This document shows positions 47,756 through 61,800 of a DNA stretch of 64,000 bases, in pieces (position 1 is the first letter of the stretch; the number at the start of each line of letters is the position of its first letter). Position numbers and translations under genes: made by a program. The notes under the pieces were generated by a model that made no database searches, had not been told where the DNA came from, and worked only from the letters and a program-made list of their open reading frames with translations. Origin of the DNA: Galaxea fascicularis (taxonomy: Eukaryota; Cnidaria; Anthozoa; Scleractinia; Euphylliidae). Location of the stretch: the NCBI GenBank assembly GCA_948470475.1, contig OX419347.1, forward strand, positions 9,404,165 through 9,468,164. Direction: 5' to 3'.

Positions 47756-49564
47756 TTACTGGCCACACTTGCAGACGCATCCCATGTGTTCAGGGAGATC
47801 CTTATAGAAATAGACCTCACTTCCGGCGAGGTCGATAGTGCGTTCCTCGATATCACTGGTTATCTTCTGTGCCTCCTTGCTTCCGACCTTCACACAGGTC
47901 ATTGGAAAGCGAGTGAACTTTGACGCGGTGTCTTGGCAGTCGTCAAAGCAGCGAAGAACAGGCGTGGTTGGGTAGCATTGGTACCTGTTTCCTTCGATAT
48001 CTTTGTCTATCTTGACGTATTCCTTCTTGAAATGGCAGCCACCTAAATCAGAAAAAAAAATGCGTGAAAATCATATTCCAATGGGCGGAGCAAAGTTCTC
48101 CCTACTTCCAGAAAAAAGGAGAAAAAAATCAAAGCTAGAAAACAAACAACAGGAGCGTTCCTAACCCTGCAGGGAAGTGACAGGTCAAGGTGACCACAGG
48201 GGGCAGGGGTGGAGATGCTGAGCAAAATTACACAAAATTACAAAATTACACCATTTTACTGATGAACACACCATTTTACTAATAATCAGATCCAGGTGAA
48301 TTGTGGGTAGATCCAGTCCTTTGAGGGGGCAAACGGTCAAAATTACAATTTCAAATTACGTCTTTAAATCGCCGTTTGCCCCAACAAAGGACTGGATCTA
48401 CCCACAATTCACCTGGAACTGATTATTAGTAAAATGGTGTATTGTGGGCAGATGGCCATTTTAGGTCGTAATCTGAAATTGTAATTTTGGCCTTAATTTT
48501 GGCCGCCCGCAAAGGACTGGATCTACCCACAATTCACTTCGACCTGATCATAATTAAAAGGTGCATTACAATCTAATTACTATAACTTTGTTCATAAGTC
48601 AATCAGGACGCAGAGTTTTGTTTTCAATGCGAATCAAAGGATCTTGTAAAAGGCAAGATACCTTCTCTGCACTTGTCCTCTGGTACCATCCACAAATGAC
48701 CGTACTTCCGTTTGTCGGGATAGGTGTAGGGGATTCCCCTCGGTGTTTTCAGGTCCAAGTACTGTTCATAATTTAAGTCACCGCACATGCCACAAGTGCG
48801 GTTGAAAAAGAACGGAGAAACGCGAATATCAACCTGCAAAATAAAATGAACAGATATACATGACGACATAGAACTTAATGCTGACGATTGCACTCAGCAA
48901 CTTAAGTGAAATTGCAATTTTTATGAAACACGTAGGTCGGTTATATTTACCTATTCAGAATACAAATGACAAATCATATTAAAGTGGCAGCCACACGAGT
49001 GAGCACACGTGTGGACACCCTTCCACAGGTGATGCGACAACAGAGCACTGTCGCGTACAATTTTACTCGTTGAATTCGTTGCGACTACTCCTTTAAGCTG
49101 TCGCATCATCGGCGCGATTTTTCTGGCGCACTAGATCCTCGCTTGAAAGACCGCTTCCAGTTTGAAGGCAAAAACAAACGCTACTTATGCCACGCGTTAA
49201 TCAGCCTTTAAGAAAAAGTTTTGAGAGGGCCCCCCTCCCCCCACCCCGCCTTTATTCCCCCTTTTATTTCTAGGTCTGGATCTGCCACTGCGTCAACCCT
49301 GCTAGGGGAGCAGGGTTGGCGCAGTGGTGAGAGCGCTCGCCTTCCACCAATATGGCCCGGGTTCGATTCCCGGATTTGACGTCATAAGTGGGCTGAGTTT
49401 GTTGGTTCTCTACTCTGCTCCGAGAGGTTTTTCTCCGGGTACTCCGGTTTTCCCCTCTCCTCAAAAACCAACATTTGATTTAATTTAGAGTTTATTTGAT
49501 TTACAGTCTCCCCAATTAGTAGAGCACTCGTGTTCAGCTAGAACGATTTGAGACTTAAATAAAG

Positions 49565-49604
<40 letters not shown>

Positions 49605-52600
49605 TGCTAACCCCATTTTCAGGGCTAGTTTGGCTTCTAAATACGTAAGAAAATGAAAGAGGTCTGAAAGCCGGAGTGCACTAAATACCTTGATTCCACG
49701 AACAATGAGCACTTTCAAGCCATTCTCACACAACACGTGCAGTTCTTCTTGCTCAGGTACTTCCACGATTGTAGCAACCGACTTCAATTTAAACATCTTC
49801 TTTGGTAGATCTATGACAACACCATTTACCTGCAAAACAGCAACACGATTTCAGAAATCCTTCGAATTTCACGTCAGTTTCATACCAGGCGAGCGATGTG
49901 CATTTTGACTAGTTTTGAGAACTCATTTCCGAATTTGAACAGCATACATAGGATCTACACAAGTACTGTTTTTTCGCCAGTTTGTAGTTGCTCTTCGATT
50001 ATGAAGAGAGCACATTTGTCACACAAAACATTGGTCAACTCTACCAGAAAGCAGGTACAGAAAAAAACAAACAAAAACAAATCAAGGTCGCTATAAGAAA
50101 ATGAATTCGGAAAATAAATCATAAACCACCCGCATGTTACTTTGTTAGGAAACGTTCCTGAAAGCAAAACGTTACATTTTTTGCATGATTAAGTCTATTT
50201 ATCATTCCCATTTCAGGGCTGTCATTATGGGCCAGGGGCGGGGGATTTTCCCCTCTTATTTTGAGGTATATCCCCGGCTTCTCTGATGTAAAACCAGCAT
50301 TTTGACATCACTATAGCAACTCGAATCCCCAACTATATTTTGTATATCCCACCTACTTCAAGAATTAGTGACAGTCATGCTTCTGTATACTTTTCTTTAG
50401 TCTTCTGTAGTATCTTTATGAAATAGTGTTTTTCATTTCGCCGTTTTCATTATCGTAATTTAGTTTCTTACTCATGTAGGATATATGCCAAGCGTTATAT
50501 ACTGGGCAACGGAGAGCCAAAATGTTACAGGAACCCCAAGGATTAAAATCAGGAAAAAATCAGAAATGGCATAGCCATTTTCCAAGTTAAACGATACGAG
50601 AGAAAAAAATGACCCACCCACCCCATACCCAGCTCGAATATTTTATTCGCAGATTGAATAGCCGGAATTAGAATGATTTCAAAAAATCTTGTCAAAAAGT
50701 AGACCAAAACTAACAAGGAAATCTGGACGTGGGCAAAGGGACTTCATTATGATATGTTCTTTTAATGTGGGTATTAGAGACAAAAAACGTGGTTCCAACC
50801 TGTATTTGATACCGGCCTTTAGCCAGGTATTCAACTCGTATCTTCTGCTTGTCAACAAATATTTCAATGATCTTGACATCAGTGTTTTCAGCTTCTTTAG
50901 ACGCGAGCACCATAAAGGTGTTGTTGACGCAGTCTTTGGCCAGCACGTGAACACAGCGGCGAGGCAAGGAGTACTGGAACTCAACATCGTCAAATGTTTT
51001 GAAGGTGTCATAGTCCAAAGAGCATACCGCTGAAAATAAAGTTGCATAAGACGTTAAAAGAGGTTCAAGTGTATCTTACCCTACCCCCATTTATTTTTTG
51101 GCTTGGATACAGATCCTAATGATGTGAAGAATTTCTCAGCAATTTCCGTTTCGATTTGGGTAAGTCCTCGATTTTCTGTGTCGTGTTTAATTGCACAAAA
51201 ATTTAATTCAAGTTCGAGCATGGGGGATTTGAGTCAAGCCAGCCCTGTAACGTAAACACAAGCTTTTCTATGCCTCAGGGCGTATTTCAAAAGCTTATAG
51301 AAGGGTACTCATCACAGTGCTGGCCTGAACAGGTAAATATATCTCTTGTAAGTCATTAACCTTTAAGAATCGCAAATATCTCAATACTGTTCAACCATGC
51401 ATGGAGATATCACATGTACACGGCAAAAAATCACGTGTTTACAACGTGTGAACTGAGCATACTAACGTGTAGACAGAGCCACCACGTGCATCAGAGGATT
51501 CCCACGTGGTATAAAGCCATCAGTTTTGATTCTGACGTCATCCATCGTCAGCACTCGCGTAGGCATGGTGAGTTCGAGGTCCACTAATTGGTCAGTTTTG
51601 AGTTTCACTGCAAACTTAACCGTGTTCCTGTCACTTCTGGTTATCCAGTAGTTGCTCAACCTGAGACAGGTAACAAAGAAATATCAGAGAAAGAAAGCAA
51701 GAAAGAAACGAACGAAGGAACGTACGGATAAATAAATAAATCCTGTGTAAAAACTACTTTACCTTTTTTAAAAAGGTATTGTGTTGACACTTCTATGTTA
51801 GCTATACCTCTGTTTACAGTGCCATATCAGACCAGATTGGCTTGAACTGAAATTCGCAAGCATGCCACGAGGATTTGAATCTTGTATTTAAAGATGTTCA
51901 AAACTTGTTAAGAATTGCCCTGAGTAACTGAAAGCGATTATGATGGTAAGTACTCAATAAACCAGTTGCTGTTTATTATTCTTACTTGTCACGATATTGC
52001 TTGCTTAGTGCCCTGAACAGCTTATACAAAATGCTCATTACTGGCTGCGGCAAATCGTTGTATGATGTCACAACACTAAGTTGGCGACGACCTGGTTCCT
52101 TGATGGTGACATGGGTCTGAAGACAGATTGAAAAATGTGTATATTAACAGACCTTCAAATGCTAAATACAAAATGATAAAATGGCTAAATCGATCCTGTA
52201 ATTACGTAGCTTAAGCAACACCAAAAGCAACGAGAATGCCACAAAACAACAGGTTTAATGAGCAAAAACAATCGCTCTGCAAGTGCGTTTAAATTTTGCT
52301 GTTTCTTTGCCTGCTTTTACTCGAGAACGTGAGCGCTCGACGGAAATTTTCCCATCGTTTTCGTTCCTAGTAATTTAGTCCCTGGACAGTTCGCCAGGCC
52401 AGGATTTTCCTAATGCAAAAAATTGGAAATAATCGCGAAAGAATTCCAAAACCGAGAAGTGCCATTTCCAACTGACGTTTTCGTTGCCGTCGCCTTCGGG
52501 ATTGCTTAAGCTCTAAATTGTGTGAAAGGAAATTGGGCACAGCCCCATACATTAATTATACTTATTATATGGGTAGCTCCGTGAGCGGGCAAGATGAACC

Positions 52601-52613
52601 AAATCCCGTGCTG

Positions 52614-52647
<34 letters not shown>

Positions 52648-52742
52648 CTTGCCCGCTCGGGATTACGCGCTTTGTCCCGCAAGAAAAATTTCTCTGAAGC
52701 CGGCTCTTATCCCATATAATAAATCCTTTATTGACCAAGCTT

Positions 52743-52775
<33 letters not shown>

Positions 52776-52788
52776 ATTTTTTTGCGAG

Positions 52789-52821
<33 letters not shown>

Positions 52822-55800
52822 CACGCAAAAAAAGAACTTGGCCAATATCCAGCCATCTTGACCTCTCGCTTGGTCAATAACCCATACATGCTACACTGTA
52901 CTCGTTTATGGAACAGGGTAAGTATGACAGTGATGCGTGTATAATTAATGTATAGGGCTGTGGGAAAACTTTCCGGAAATTGGCTTACTTTGACCGCATA
53001 CTTCTCGCAATTCTCGCCAAACTTCAAGAAAAACTCGGCTTCAGACCAATTGAACACGTGACTGATTATGCAGATCCTTTTGAGCCATGGCAGCATATTA
53101 TGCATCTCAATAGTGACGTCCGACTGCATGTCTCTCACATGATATGTTACCAGTGTTTCAATCTTCTTCTCTGGGTTGGTTCCCACCAAGTGAACGCCTG
53201 TTTTCCAGGTTTTGGTTTTGTAGTCAGCATCGTAACGGTCTCCCTTGCCAAGCTGAAACGAGCAAAGGGGAAGGGAAATGAAGTCAATTGAGCGCAAAAA
53301 CACATAAAAAAGTGATACAAAGAGAACCGCTGAGCGTTTCTTAAAATGACCTCATCGTGGAGAAAACCTTTAAGTTCAGAAACATCACGGAGAATAATCG
53401 TGGAAAACACTAAAAAAATGACCAGCAGCCTGAAGGTGTGAAAGTGAAAGTGGACTGGATTTATCATGAAGCATTCGCTTTAACGCAAATCATAAATCAA
53501 ACTATGAGTAAAATCATTAAAAAAAATTGACAAAATGATCAAAAAGTGTAAAACCACAAACCACAGAAACGATTTACCGCGGTAAAATGTTGTACAGTGA
53601 GTTCAACTACGCCTAAGATCTAAGGATTAGTCCTCGTTTGTACCTTGAACTGGATCTTATGAGCTGGATTTTTGCCTGGCCTGATGGTAATGTTGAACTT
53701 CTTTGGACCACAGAATGGGAAAACAGGTGGGTGTGGCACTAATGGCTCGACGTATTCACCGCTTAGACACACATCCATACCAAGCACTTTCTCACCGTAA
53801 CACAACTCCTGGAAAGACAAATGTATCAATAGTAAAACACTTTCATTACACCCCAACTAGTTCTGTTGTCTAAATATTTTATTTATTAATTATTATTATT
53901 ATTATTATTATCATCAATTTATTTATTTTTTGCAAAAGTTACAGGAAAAGTAGTGTTTACCGAAGAAAGAAAAGAAAAGAAAAGAAAAATATCGCCGAGT
54001 TAACGATACGCACAAAGTAAAACAGAAGAAACACAGCATCAGTGCTCAATAAAAATGGATGGTAAAAGTACATTTTATAGACGCTATTTCGATAAGCATG
54101 TATAATACACAAGTGATGTGCTTTACAATATGTCAAACATCGAGTCTTTTCAGGTTGTCAGAGGTGCGGGTTTAACAAAATCAAATTTCTTAGTATGGTC
54201 TGGTCTCAGGAAATCCTTCGAGACTACGGGTCAAGTTACCCAATTTTAAGGTCATCTTTGATTTTCAAAATTTAAATGTCACGACTATTATAGTTATCTT
54301 ATAAAACGAAAATTGGAAAAGTCAAGCAAATGGATTGAGTTGAGAGAAGAATTGAATTTAGATGACAAACAAGTTTCAGAGGCTTTTCTGGTGCCAGTGA
54401 GTGTCGCTCATGAACCGTTCCTTTCAGTATAAAGTGTAAAATAGGCTAGTATTTCAAATCCCAACCACTCTTTTTGCCATCAGGCGATAGAAACTACATC
54501 CCATATTATGTTTGATTGTTCTTTTTCGAACTCTTTTTGGAATGAGTTTAATGGCAATATTTTAACTAAATTGAAGAGTTGCGGAGGCCTCTCGCTCGCT
54601 TATTGTGATGTTATAATATAGCTCTTAAAGGAGGAGTGGGATCTAATGAATTATATAGTAATCCTGGAAAATCATATTTGTGGACTTTTCAATGTAGAGC
54701 ACTGAAACCTTCCCTAAGCCATTTTAGGAGAACTTTGATCAAATAAATATGAGACAGAAAAATAAGTTTACTTCAAATTAAATCAAATGGATCTGTTAAA
54801 AAAAATGGAAGAGGTTTGAGGAAAATAAGATTATTTGATAAGTAAAACAATCTAGTTCAAACGGTATGGTGTAACTGTTACCTGTAAAGGGACAATCATG
54901 TAATTAATTTGTAATTTTACTTCTTATAAAAGAAACTTGTAAACGTGTAATTGTGGAAATAAAAAAAATTCAATAATCAGTGCTCCACGCCTTACAGGTT
55001 GATCCTTTGTGCTATGTTTGTACTATATTGTCTTGGATAAGGTTTGTTTTCACATTCACTAAAAACTAATTCTTAATTCTTTAATATTCAGGCTAAAACG
55101 TGGAAATCTGAGGCAGTCACAACACAAATCAAAGTTGCCATGAGCCACTGAACGCGGAAAATATATAAAAATACCACTCGCGGGTTTTGATTCCTTCGTC
55201 ACTGAAAGCTCCAAAAAAGGAACGTGACACTTGCGTTATACGTTACGCATGATTAGGTTTTGTATGGTCCTGCATAAGTGTAACAGTGTAACAGATCTTT
55301 CTGTTTTTTTTTTCTAGCAAGTGTCATACAAAAACCAAAGCAATCTTCTGGCCAATCATAACAGCACGAAGCAGCGCAATGAGCGAATCAGAATCTGAGG
55401 AAATCGCAATTGGTCTCCGTTTTGGTTCCCATTGGTTGAGAAAATGAGGCGCGAGTTTTGTCGACCAATCATAAAAAGGAATTAACGGAAAACCGAAGCA
55501 AATGAGGAATACCTTTGATACTCGATTGAAAACCGCTCTACGAACAAATTAATACAAACCTCAGTGGTAGTGTGAAGTCGCTTAACAGTGAACACAGATT
55601 CATCACTCTTGTTAGGTCTCAAACAAACTTTGCCTTCATCTGGAGTGATAAACACGATCTTCATATGGCGCGGATGAAGCCTGTCCTCCCTGGGAATATC
55701 ATCCAAGGGTAAATCAGTGATGTATCGCCATTTCTCTCGGTATCCTCCTGGCGGTGTCATATCTTCAATCATATGTTTGAACAGCAGGACTTCTTCAGTG

Positions 55801-58800
55801 TTTCTAGGTGCAGTAGTTTCTGTCCATTCTGTAGGGTTGGACTTGATTGGATGAATGAACACCACTGTAGCCAGACGGATGAAACGGTTTCTTTTAACGT
55901 AGCTGATTTTGAAGAGTTTTGGATAGCGCTCATCCTCTACAGTTTCCAGACAACCTTTAGAGTTTGGCTTAACCTAACAAAAAAGGTTTCATTAACTTCT
56001 TACCCAGCGCAGTAATTATTCAGGGTTTTCCTATTCGGCCGGCGAACGACAATTTTCGCCGCTAGTGGACGGCTCTGTCGCCGGCAACTGCGCCAAAGAA
56101 TCGCTGTTAATAATTTTCGCTGACGCCCACATACATCTCCGCCTGTTATGCTCAAGTCGACTGGAACTTCAGTTGAAAGGAAAAACCGTGAGTAATGCAT
56201 CTGTATTTTTACCAAACCATGATTCTAATGTGAACTAGCCGCTTATGAGGACTTGCATTCACTTTGATCTAGAGCTCCACTTTGCGCGTGCAAATAAAAC
56301 AATTCTCTGCACCGTTAGAAACCTAAAGCGTCGAGTTTATTCCCTAAGATTTTGGCATAGACGTGTAACTTTGACCTGGATTTTTTTTTTCCTAGGCCGC
56401 TGCCACCGTTCGTGTCACTTGCGTCTAGTTGCGTCGAACTTGCACATAACTTGCGTTTAACTTGCGTCCAACCTGCGTCAGGTTGCGAGTTCTTTGGGCA
56501 CCCAACTCAGGTTTGAGTCTAAAGTTGGATATCCACTATTTGCAATGAAGACCTGTGATTAATTCTTAAGGCGAAAAAAAATTTGTTTACAATAACAGAT
56601 GCCCTTTAGTCATCAAGCTGGCAAATTGCAGCCAAATCGCAAAACCTTCGCTTGCGGTCATAAAAATGACAATTCGTCCCAAATTTAGGCCAGTATCGTC
56701 ACACTGTTACAGACGCGCGTAAAGCAACTATTTCCATTTTGTCAGTGCTTTTTTGCCTTCCAGTTATTGGTGTTATTGGTATTGTTATTGGTTTCTCTTG
56801 GCCTTTGCTCACGATAAAAATGTTTCTGGGTAGCTTTGGCCAGTTTCGGCAATAATTTATATTACTTGATTGCACCTCCAAAACTTTACCTTCACATATC
56901 CCTTTCCAGGAACGAAAAGCTTGACAAACTGGCGATTCCTACCGATGAAAACCACCTTGAAGATGGTGGGTTTGTCACTCAACGTCAGTTCATTTTGTTC
57001 ATTAATCGACAGATACTTTCCCGTTTGTGCCTTCAGAGTCCAGTTGGCATAGCCAGGATGAGGCTGGGTCTGTCCGATCTGAAAACAACAACAAAGAAAG
57101 CTTTAATCAATAAACAATAAAGTGATTTAATGACATGCCAAGTTTCGATCAACTTTAGTGCAAAACTATTGAAGAAATAGTTGAATTTGATGAATCCTGC
57201 AAGATACGTTAAAAATTCATTAAGAAAATACAAAAGAAATTTAATTACTGTCTTTTCATCTTGTATAGAGAAGATAGAGACAGCTAAGTTTTACGCTCGA
57301 CTTCCGAACCCAAAATAAGCCAAAATTTAATTATTAGTTAAAATGGATAGAATTACAGAAAAGCTATTGAAGCCTTTGAATAAATTCGTAATTCGTGTTT
57401 TACAAGTCCTATTAATAACAGTCGGCTGCGTCTCTTGTTTTAAACTTGATAAAATCTGCTCTCTTATTAAACACTGCATGAAAGACGCAAAATATGAATA
57501 GCCGTGTTCCTGAGCTTCGTAAAGATCAAAAATAAACTCGCTGAAATATATGCAACAGTTCGAAAATGGCATTTACTAAGAAATGACTCAGGTGGCTGTA
57601 ATATGTGCCCTCACGTCATCCACTGCTTTGCAAAAATCGTGAAATTCAAAATGCTGCAATTTTTCGAGTTGGAATGAGATACCTTAGTTCGAACCTTTGC
57701 ATTTTCACGAAAATTAGTATGGCGAATATATATGTGCACCCGGTTTATAAAACTGTCACGCTAAACGCGAACAGCTTATTGTACGGTTGCATGTTCACTT
57801 GCAGTAGCCTGACCTATGAATGGAAACGAGGCTGGCGGTGACCTTTTCTCAATAAAAGCTCACTGCTTATCTCTTGCAAATCACGTTTAAGTTCACATTT
57901 AGACGAGGAAGACAAAGAAGTTTGTATCAAAATAGGGTCAACCCAGTCTTCTTTCTCCTCAAAGGCCAGGTCACTGAAAACACAATTGTAAACTGGACTA
58001 TTGTGTCGTGCTCCCACCCGCTACCGCACAACTATGTACGTACCTGAGTCATGTCTCCAATTTCCAACCCGTCCAGCGGTGTACTCCTGTACAGTGAGTT
58101 CCAGTCCTTCACACCTCCCACAGGTTTGTTGTACATCAGAAAGGTGTAGCCTTGTTTCCTGTCAAGCAAAAAAGACAAGAACAAGTTAAAGAATAGAACA
58201 TGTAATGTGCTATCGTTTGTCCCAGTATGTAGTCACTTGAGAGACGAGTCTCGGTTGACTTCGTGTCAAAGTGGGGAATGTAAGGGTACATATATATGTT
58301 GTGCCGCGTAGCACTATAAACGCATACAAGTGATGGAACAGAGAATTAACTCTGAAGTGTAAATTAAAGTGCTAATAGAAACCCATGAAAAACCCACCGG
58401 GCGTTAGCCCTAGTAAAGGGTATCAGGGAACCACACGAGGCAAAGAAAAAATTCTTATGACCTCGGTGGGAATCGAACCCACGACCTCCGGATTAGATCT
58501 ACCGTTGCTCTGCCGACTAAGCTACGAGGTCGGACAGAGAAAGTCGGGGACGATTAAGATGGTCGTGGGTTCGATTCCCACCGAGGTCATAAGAATTTTT
58601 TCTTTGCCTCGTGTGGTTCCCTGATACCCTTTACTAGGGCTAACGCCCGGTGGGTTTTTCATGGGTTTCTATTAGCACTTTAATTTACACTTCAGAGTTA
58701 ATTCTCTGTTCCATCACTTGAAAGTAGGGAATGGCCGAGCATTTTCTTGGTCTTTCTAACCCAGCACAGGTGCTCTACTACTAATTGGAGAGACTTTAAA

Positions 58801-61800
58801 ATCAAATTAACTCGAAATCAATTGAAATCAAATGTTGGTTTTTGGAGAGAGGGGAAAAACGGAGTACCCAGAGAAAAACCTCTCGAAGCAGAGTAGAGAA
58901 CCAACAAACTCAGTCCACTTATGACGCCGAGACCGGGAATCAAACCCGGGACACATTGGTGGAAGGCGAGCGCTCTCACCACTGCGCCAACCCTGCTCCC
59001 CGTTATCAACGCTTCTTGCCAGTTCAGGCGAAACGCACTGAACAAAGGAAAAGAGAAAAAAAGAACGGGGAAAAACATAACAAATTTTGTATTGACAAAG
59101 ACAAAAGAACTATGAAACGTTCACTTACTCAGTGGAGAAAATCTGCTTTGCATCCCGTGGAAGATCAAGTTCTGTGTTATAAGTGGACTGTTTAAGATCA
59201 TACTGCACGCTGCCACCCAGGCTTGTGGTGATATTAATGTTCAACGTCATCTTGCTGCCGGTCGACAGCTGAGGCAGACAAATCTTCATCTTACCCCAAG
59301 TGGAATGGAGAACACTGAAACACGAGTTGGAAAATTTCATTAATTTTTCACCGTGTTTCTGACCAATCAATTGATGGTATTCAAGTCACGTGTATACCTA
59401 CCAAATAGAAATCAGATGAATTGTGGATTCGTGAATTAACTTTTAATGAAGATTTCTTCCTAATAAGTAAGCACAACCCAACTCCTGAGGAAAGTTGAGT
59501 AGGCGTGTGGAGCATAATTTATTTGCCGACATTCATATACTGGCGTTACACAAGTCACTTGACTCTGATAATGACTTCCACTCGGATTGCCGCAAACCGT
59601 CAGTCAGTGTTACCACAAGCAGTCCCTTACAGGACCACTCTACCAGGCCATCCTAAATTACCATAAATATATCCGCACCTATTTTATCTCTTGAACCACA
59701 GCGCACTAGCGATTCTTCTCATATATATAAAGCTCCACTAGGGAGCTGAGCAAGCGGGTCCTCGAGTTAAGTTTTAAACCTGGGTATTAGTTTCATTTGC
59801 ACATGACTGAGAACTCGTTTCACAAGAGCGAAGCTAGCCTCGCTTTGATAAAGAGGCTCAAAACAACTCAAAAGTGGTCTCTGGTGATTCTCCTATCGTC
59901 CAGTCTCCACTCAACCGAAAAGAGAAGCTGTCACGTAATAGGACCTTTAAAAACACCCTTTTCTTGCACGGCACTTATGTGAAACGAAGCTTATTGGGTT
60001 GCCCATTCCCACTGATGACGTGGATGGAAAAGTTCGGTTACCTTTTTCAAGTTTTGTCACTGTGTCTAGGAAACCTAGCCGTGACTACACCCCTTTAAGA
60101 TATGACAAAAATGGCCACAACAGAAACTAACTTCTCTCTGACGAAGGGCTAACGCTCGAAACGTCAGCTTTTAGAATCCCTGTATGGTGGTCAATTTACA
60201 TTTACCAACTCGGTTGATAAACCAGATTTTGTGTACAACTCCCCCACCGACGAAGCACAAAAGTTTCTTTAAGAAACTACCCCCTCTACTAACTTCCTTC
60301 TTGTTTGCTAAGATTCACGTTGCCTTCGTCTTGTACGTGTGAAGCAATCTCGTTCCCAGGGTCTCTCTTCTTCCCGTCCAGGAAACGGAAAGAAGACAGA
60401 CTCTGATGACGATATTGTGTGTGGAGGTGAGCAACCCACCTAACGTCACAGACGAGATCACTGAACTGAGGCTGGTGTTGAGCGCAGACAGAATTATCTT
60501 TCATTTAGTTTAAGACCATGACTTATAGTCCGATCTGGGGTTTGAGCCAACGAACTTCTGATCAGCAGCGTGCAGGTCTTACCAACCGACAAACTATCTG
60601 GGCAGCGGTTATTGCCTAGGCAAGAAAATACCCTGAGGAACAGGCATCAAGGGTAGGAATATCTGGGAATATACAGCCGCTTGAGGTGCCTCTAGGACGT
60701 TTGATTTAAAGTACGTCGCTTCAAGCTTCGATTGAGCCAATCACAAAGGTAGTTAAAATCCAGGGAAAACTTGAGGGTCAATAACGCATGCAATTATATA
60801 CGGAATCTTGAAAGTCGTTTGAAAACTGAATTTCTCAAAAACTTAAATACGAAGATGCGCTATTTCGAATTTGCATTTCGAATTCAGCTCGAATTTGATG
60901 GCGGCCAACGGTTAAAATACGTAGTTTAATTTCTACTTGATGTTGATATATGGATTTTTTGTTTACATATTTTTCTTTTATTATTCTAACCAAAGAAACA
61001 TTTAGCCTTGTAAATCTCGGTGTATCGTCGAGGGAGTTGTACGATAGCGTAATGTAAGCAAACCATTTCGAATTTTAAAATTAGCGCAATAAATCTTGGA
61101 AACAAGAAAGACAAAGAAATGTTACAGATTGATTGCTAGGAGGAGGGCCTTTTATTGCACAAATTTTCACAGAGCTCTGTATGCGTCGACGGTTGATGAC
61201 AAATGATCCAGAGGTACCTAAGGTGCCGCGCCTTTTACACTTATAGTGCATCTTCGTGTTTAAAACAGAAAAACCGAAAAAAGGAAGAAGAAAACTACGA
61301 GCTGAAGAACATTTTGAAGAAAACATACTGAAAAGCAAGGACACAAATCGGGCCAAATCTCGTTTACCTGCCGAAAAAAGGAACCCCTGACAACAGCAAC
61401 TGAAAGCTGTTGAATAGTTTGTCTTAGAAAATGTTTTTCAGCGGAATATTTAACAAGTTACGAGTTTCGAGTTGAGTTTCAACCAAAATCCAAGAAAAGA
61501 GTACACTTTGTTCACGTTATCGAGCTTTGTTTTGTTCTTATACGAACCTGATGTTGATTTTGCCGTTGACTGTCACTTGTTCAGGAAGAGGAATAAAGAA
61601 TCTCGGCTTCATCTCAGCTTTGACTGTCGTGTTGATGCGTAAGAATAACACGCTCTGCAGAGCAAACGTCAAAGGAATTCCCACAACCGATGGCTGGACT
61701 AACTTCACTTCTACAGGCACAAATGCTTTCGTCAAGTTAAACTTCTTGCCTGAGGGGAGAAAAAAAGGCAAAGCAGATTTCCAAGGGTGTTTTGTGGAAA

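Noticed and set aside
47438..47923. 161-aa plus-strand frame
   Set aside because: It is antisense to the last vitellogenin exon and a MITE; no family features.
49321..49380. Possible tRNA gene on the plus strand
   Set aside because: It has good A and B boxes, but the acceptor stem does not close and the sequence runs on as a SINE with sister copies.
50689..51033. 114-aa plus-strand frame
   Set aside because: Antisense shadow of the vitellogenin exon 51029-50800.
52749..53303. 184-aa minus-strand open frame
   Set aside because: Only 53252-52989 is a vitellogenin exon. The rest is read-through into intron and the hairpin at 52730-52879.
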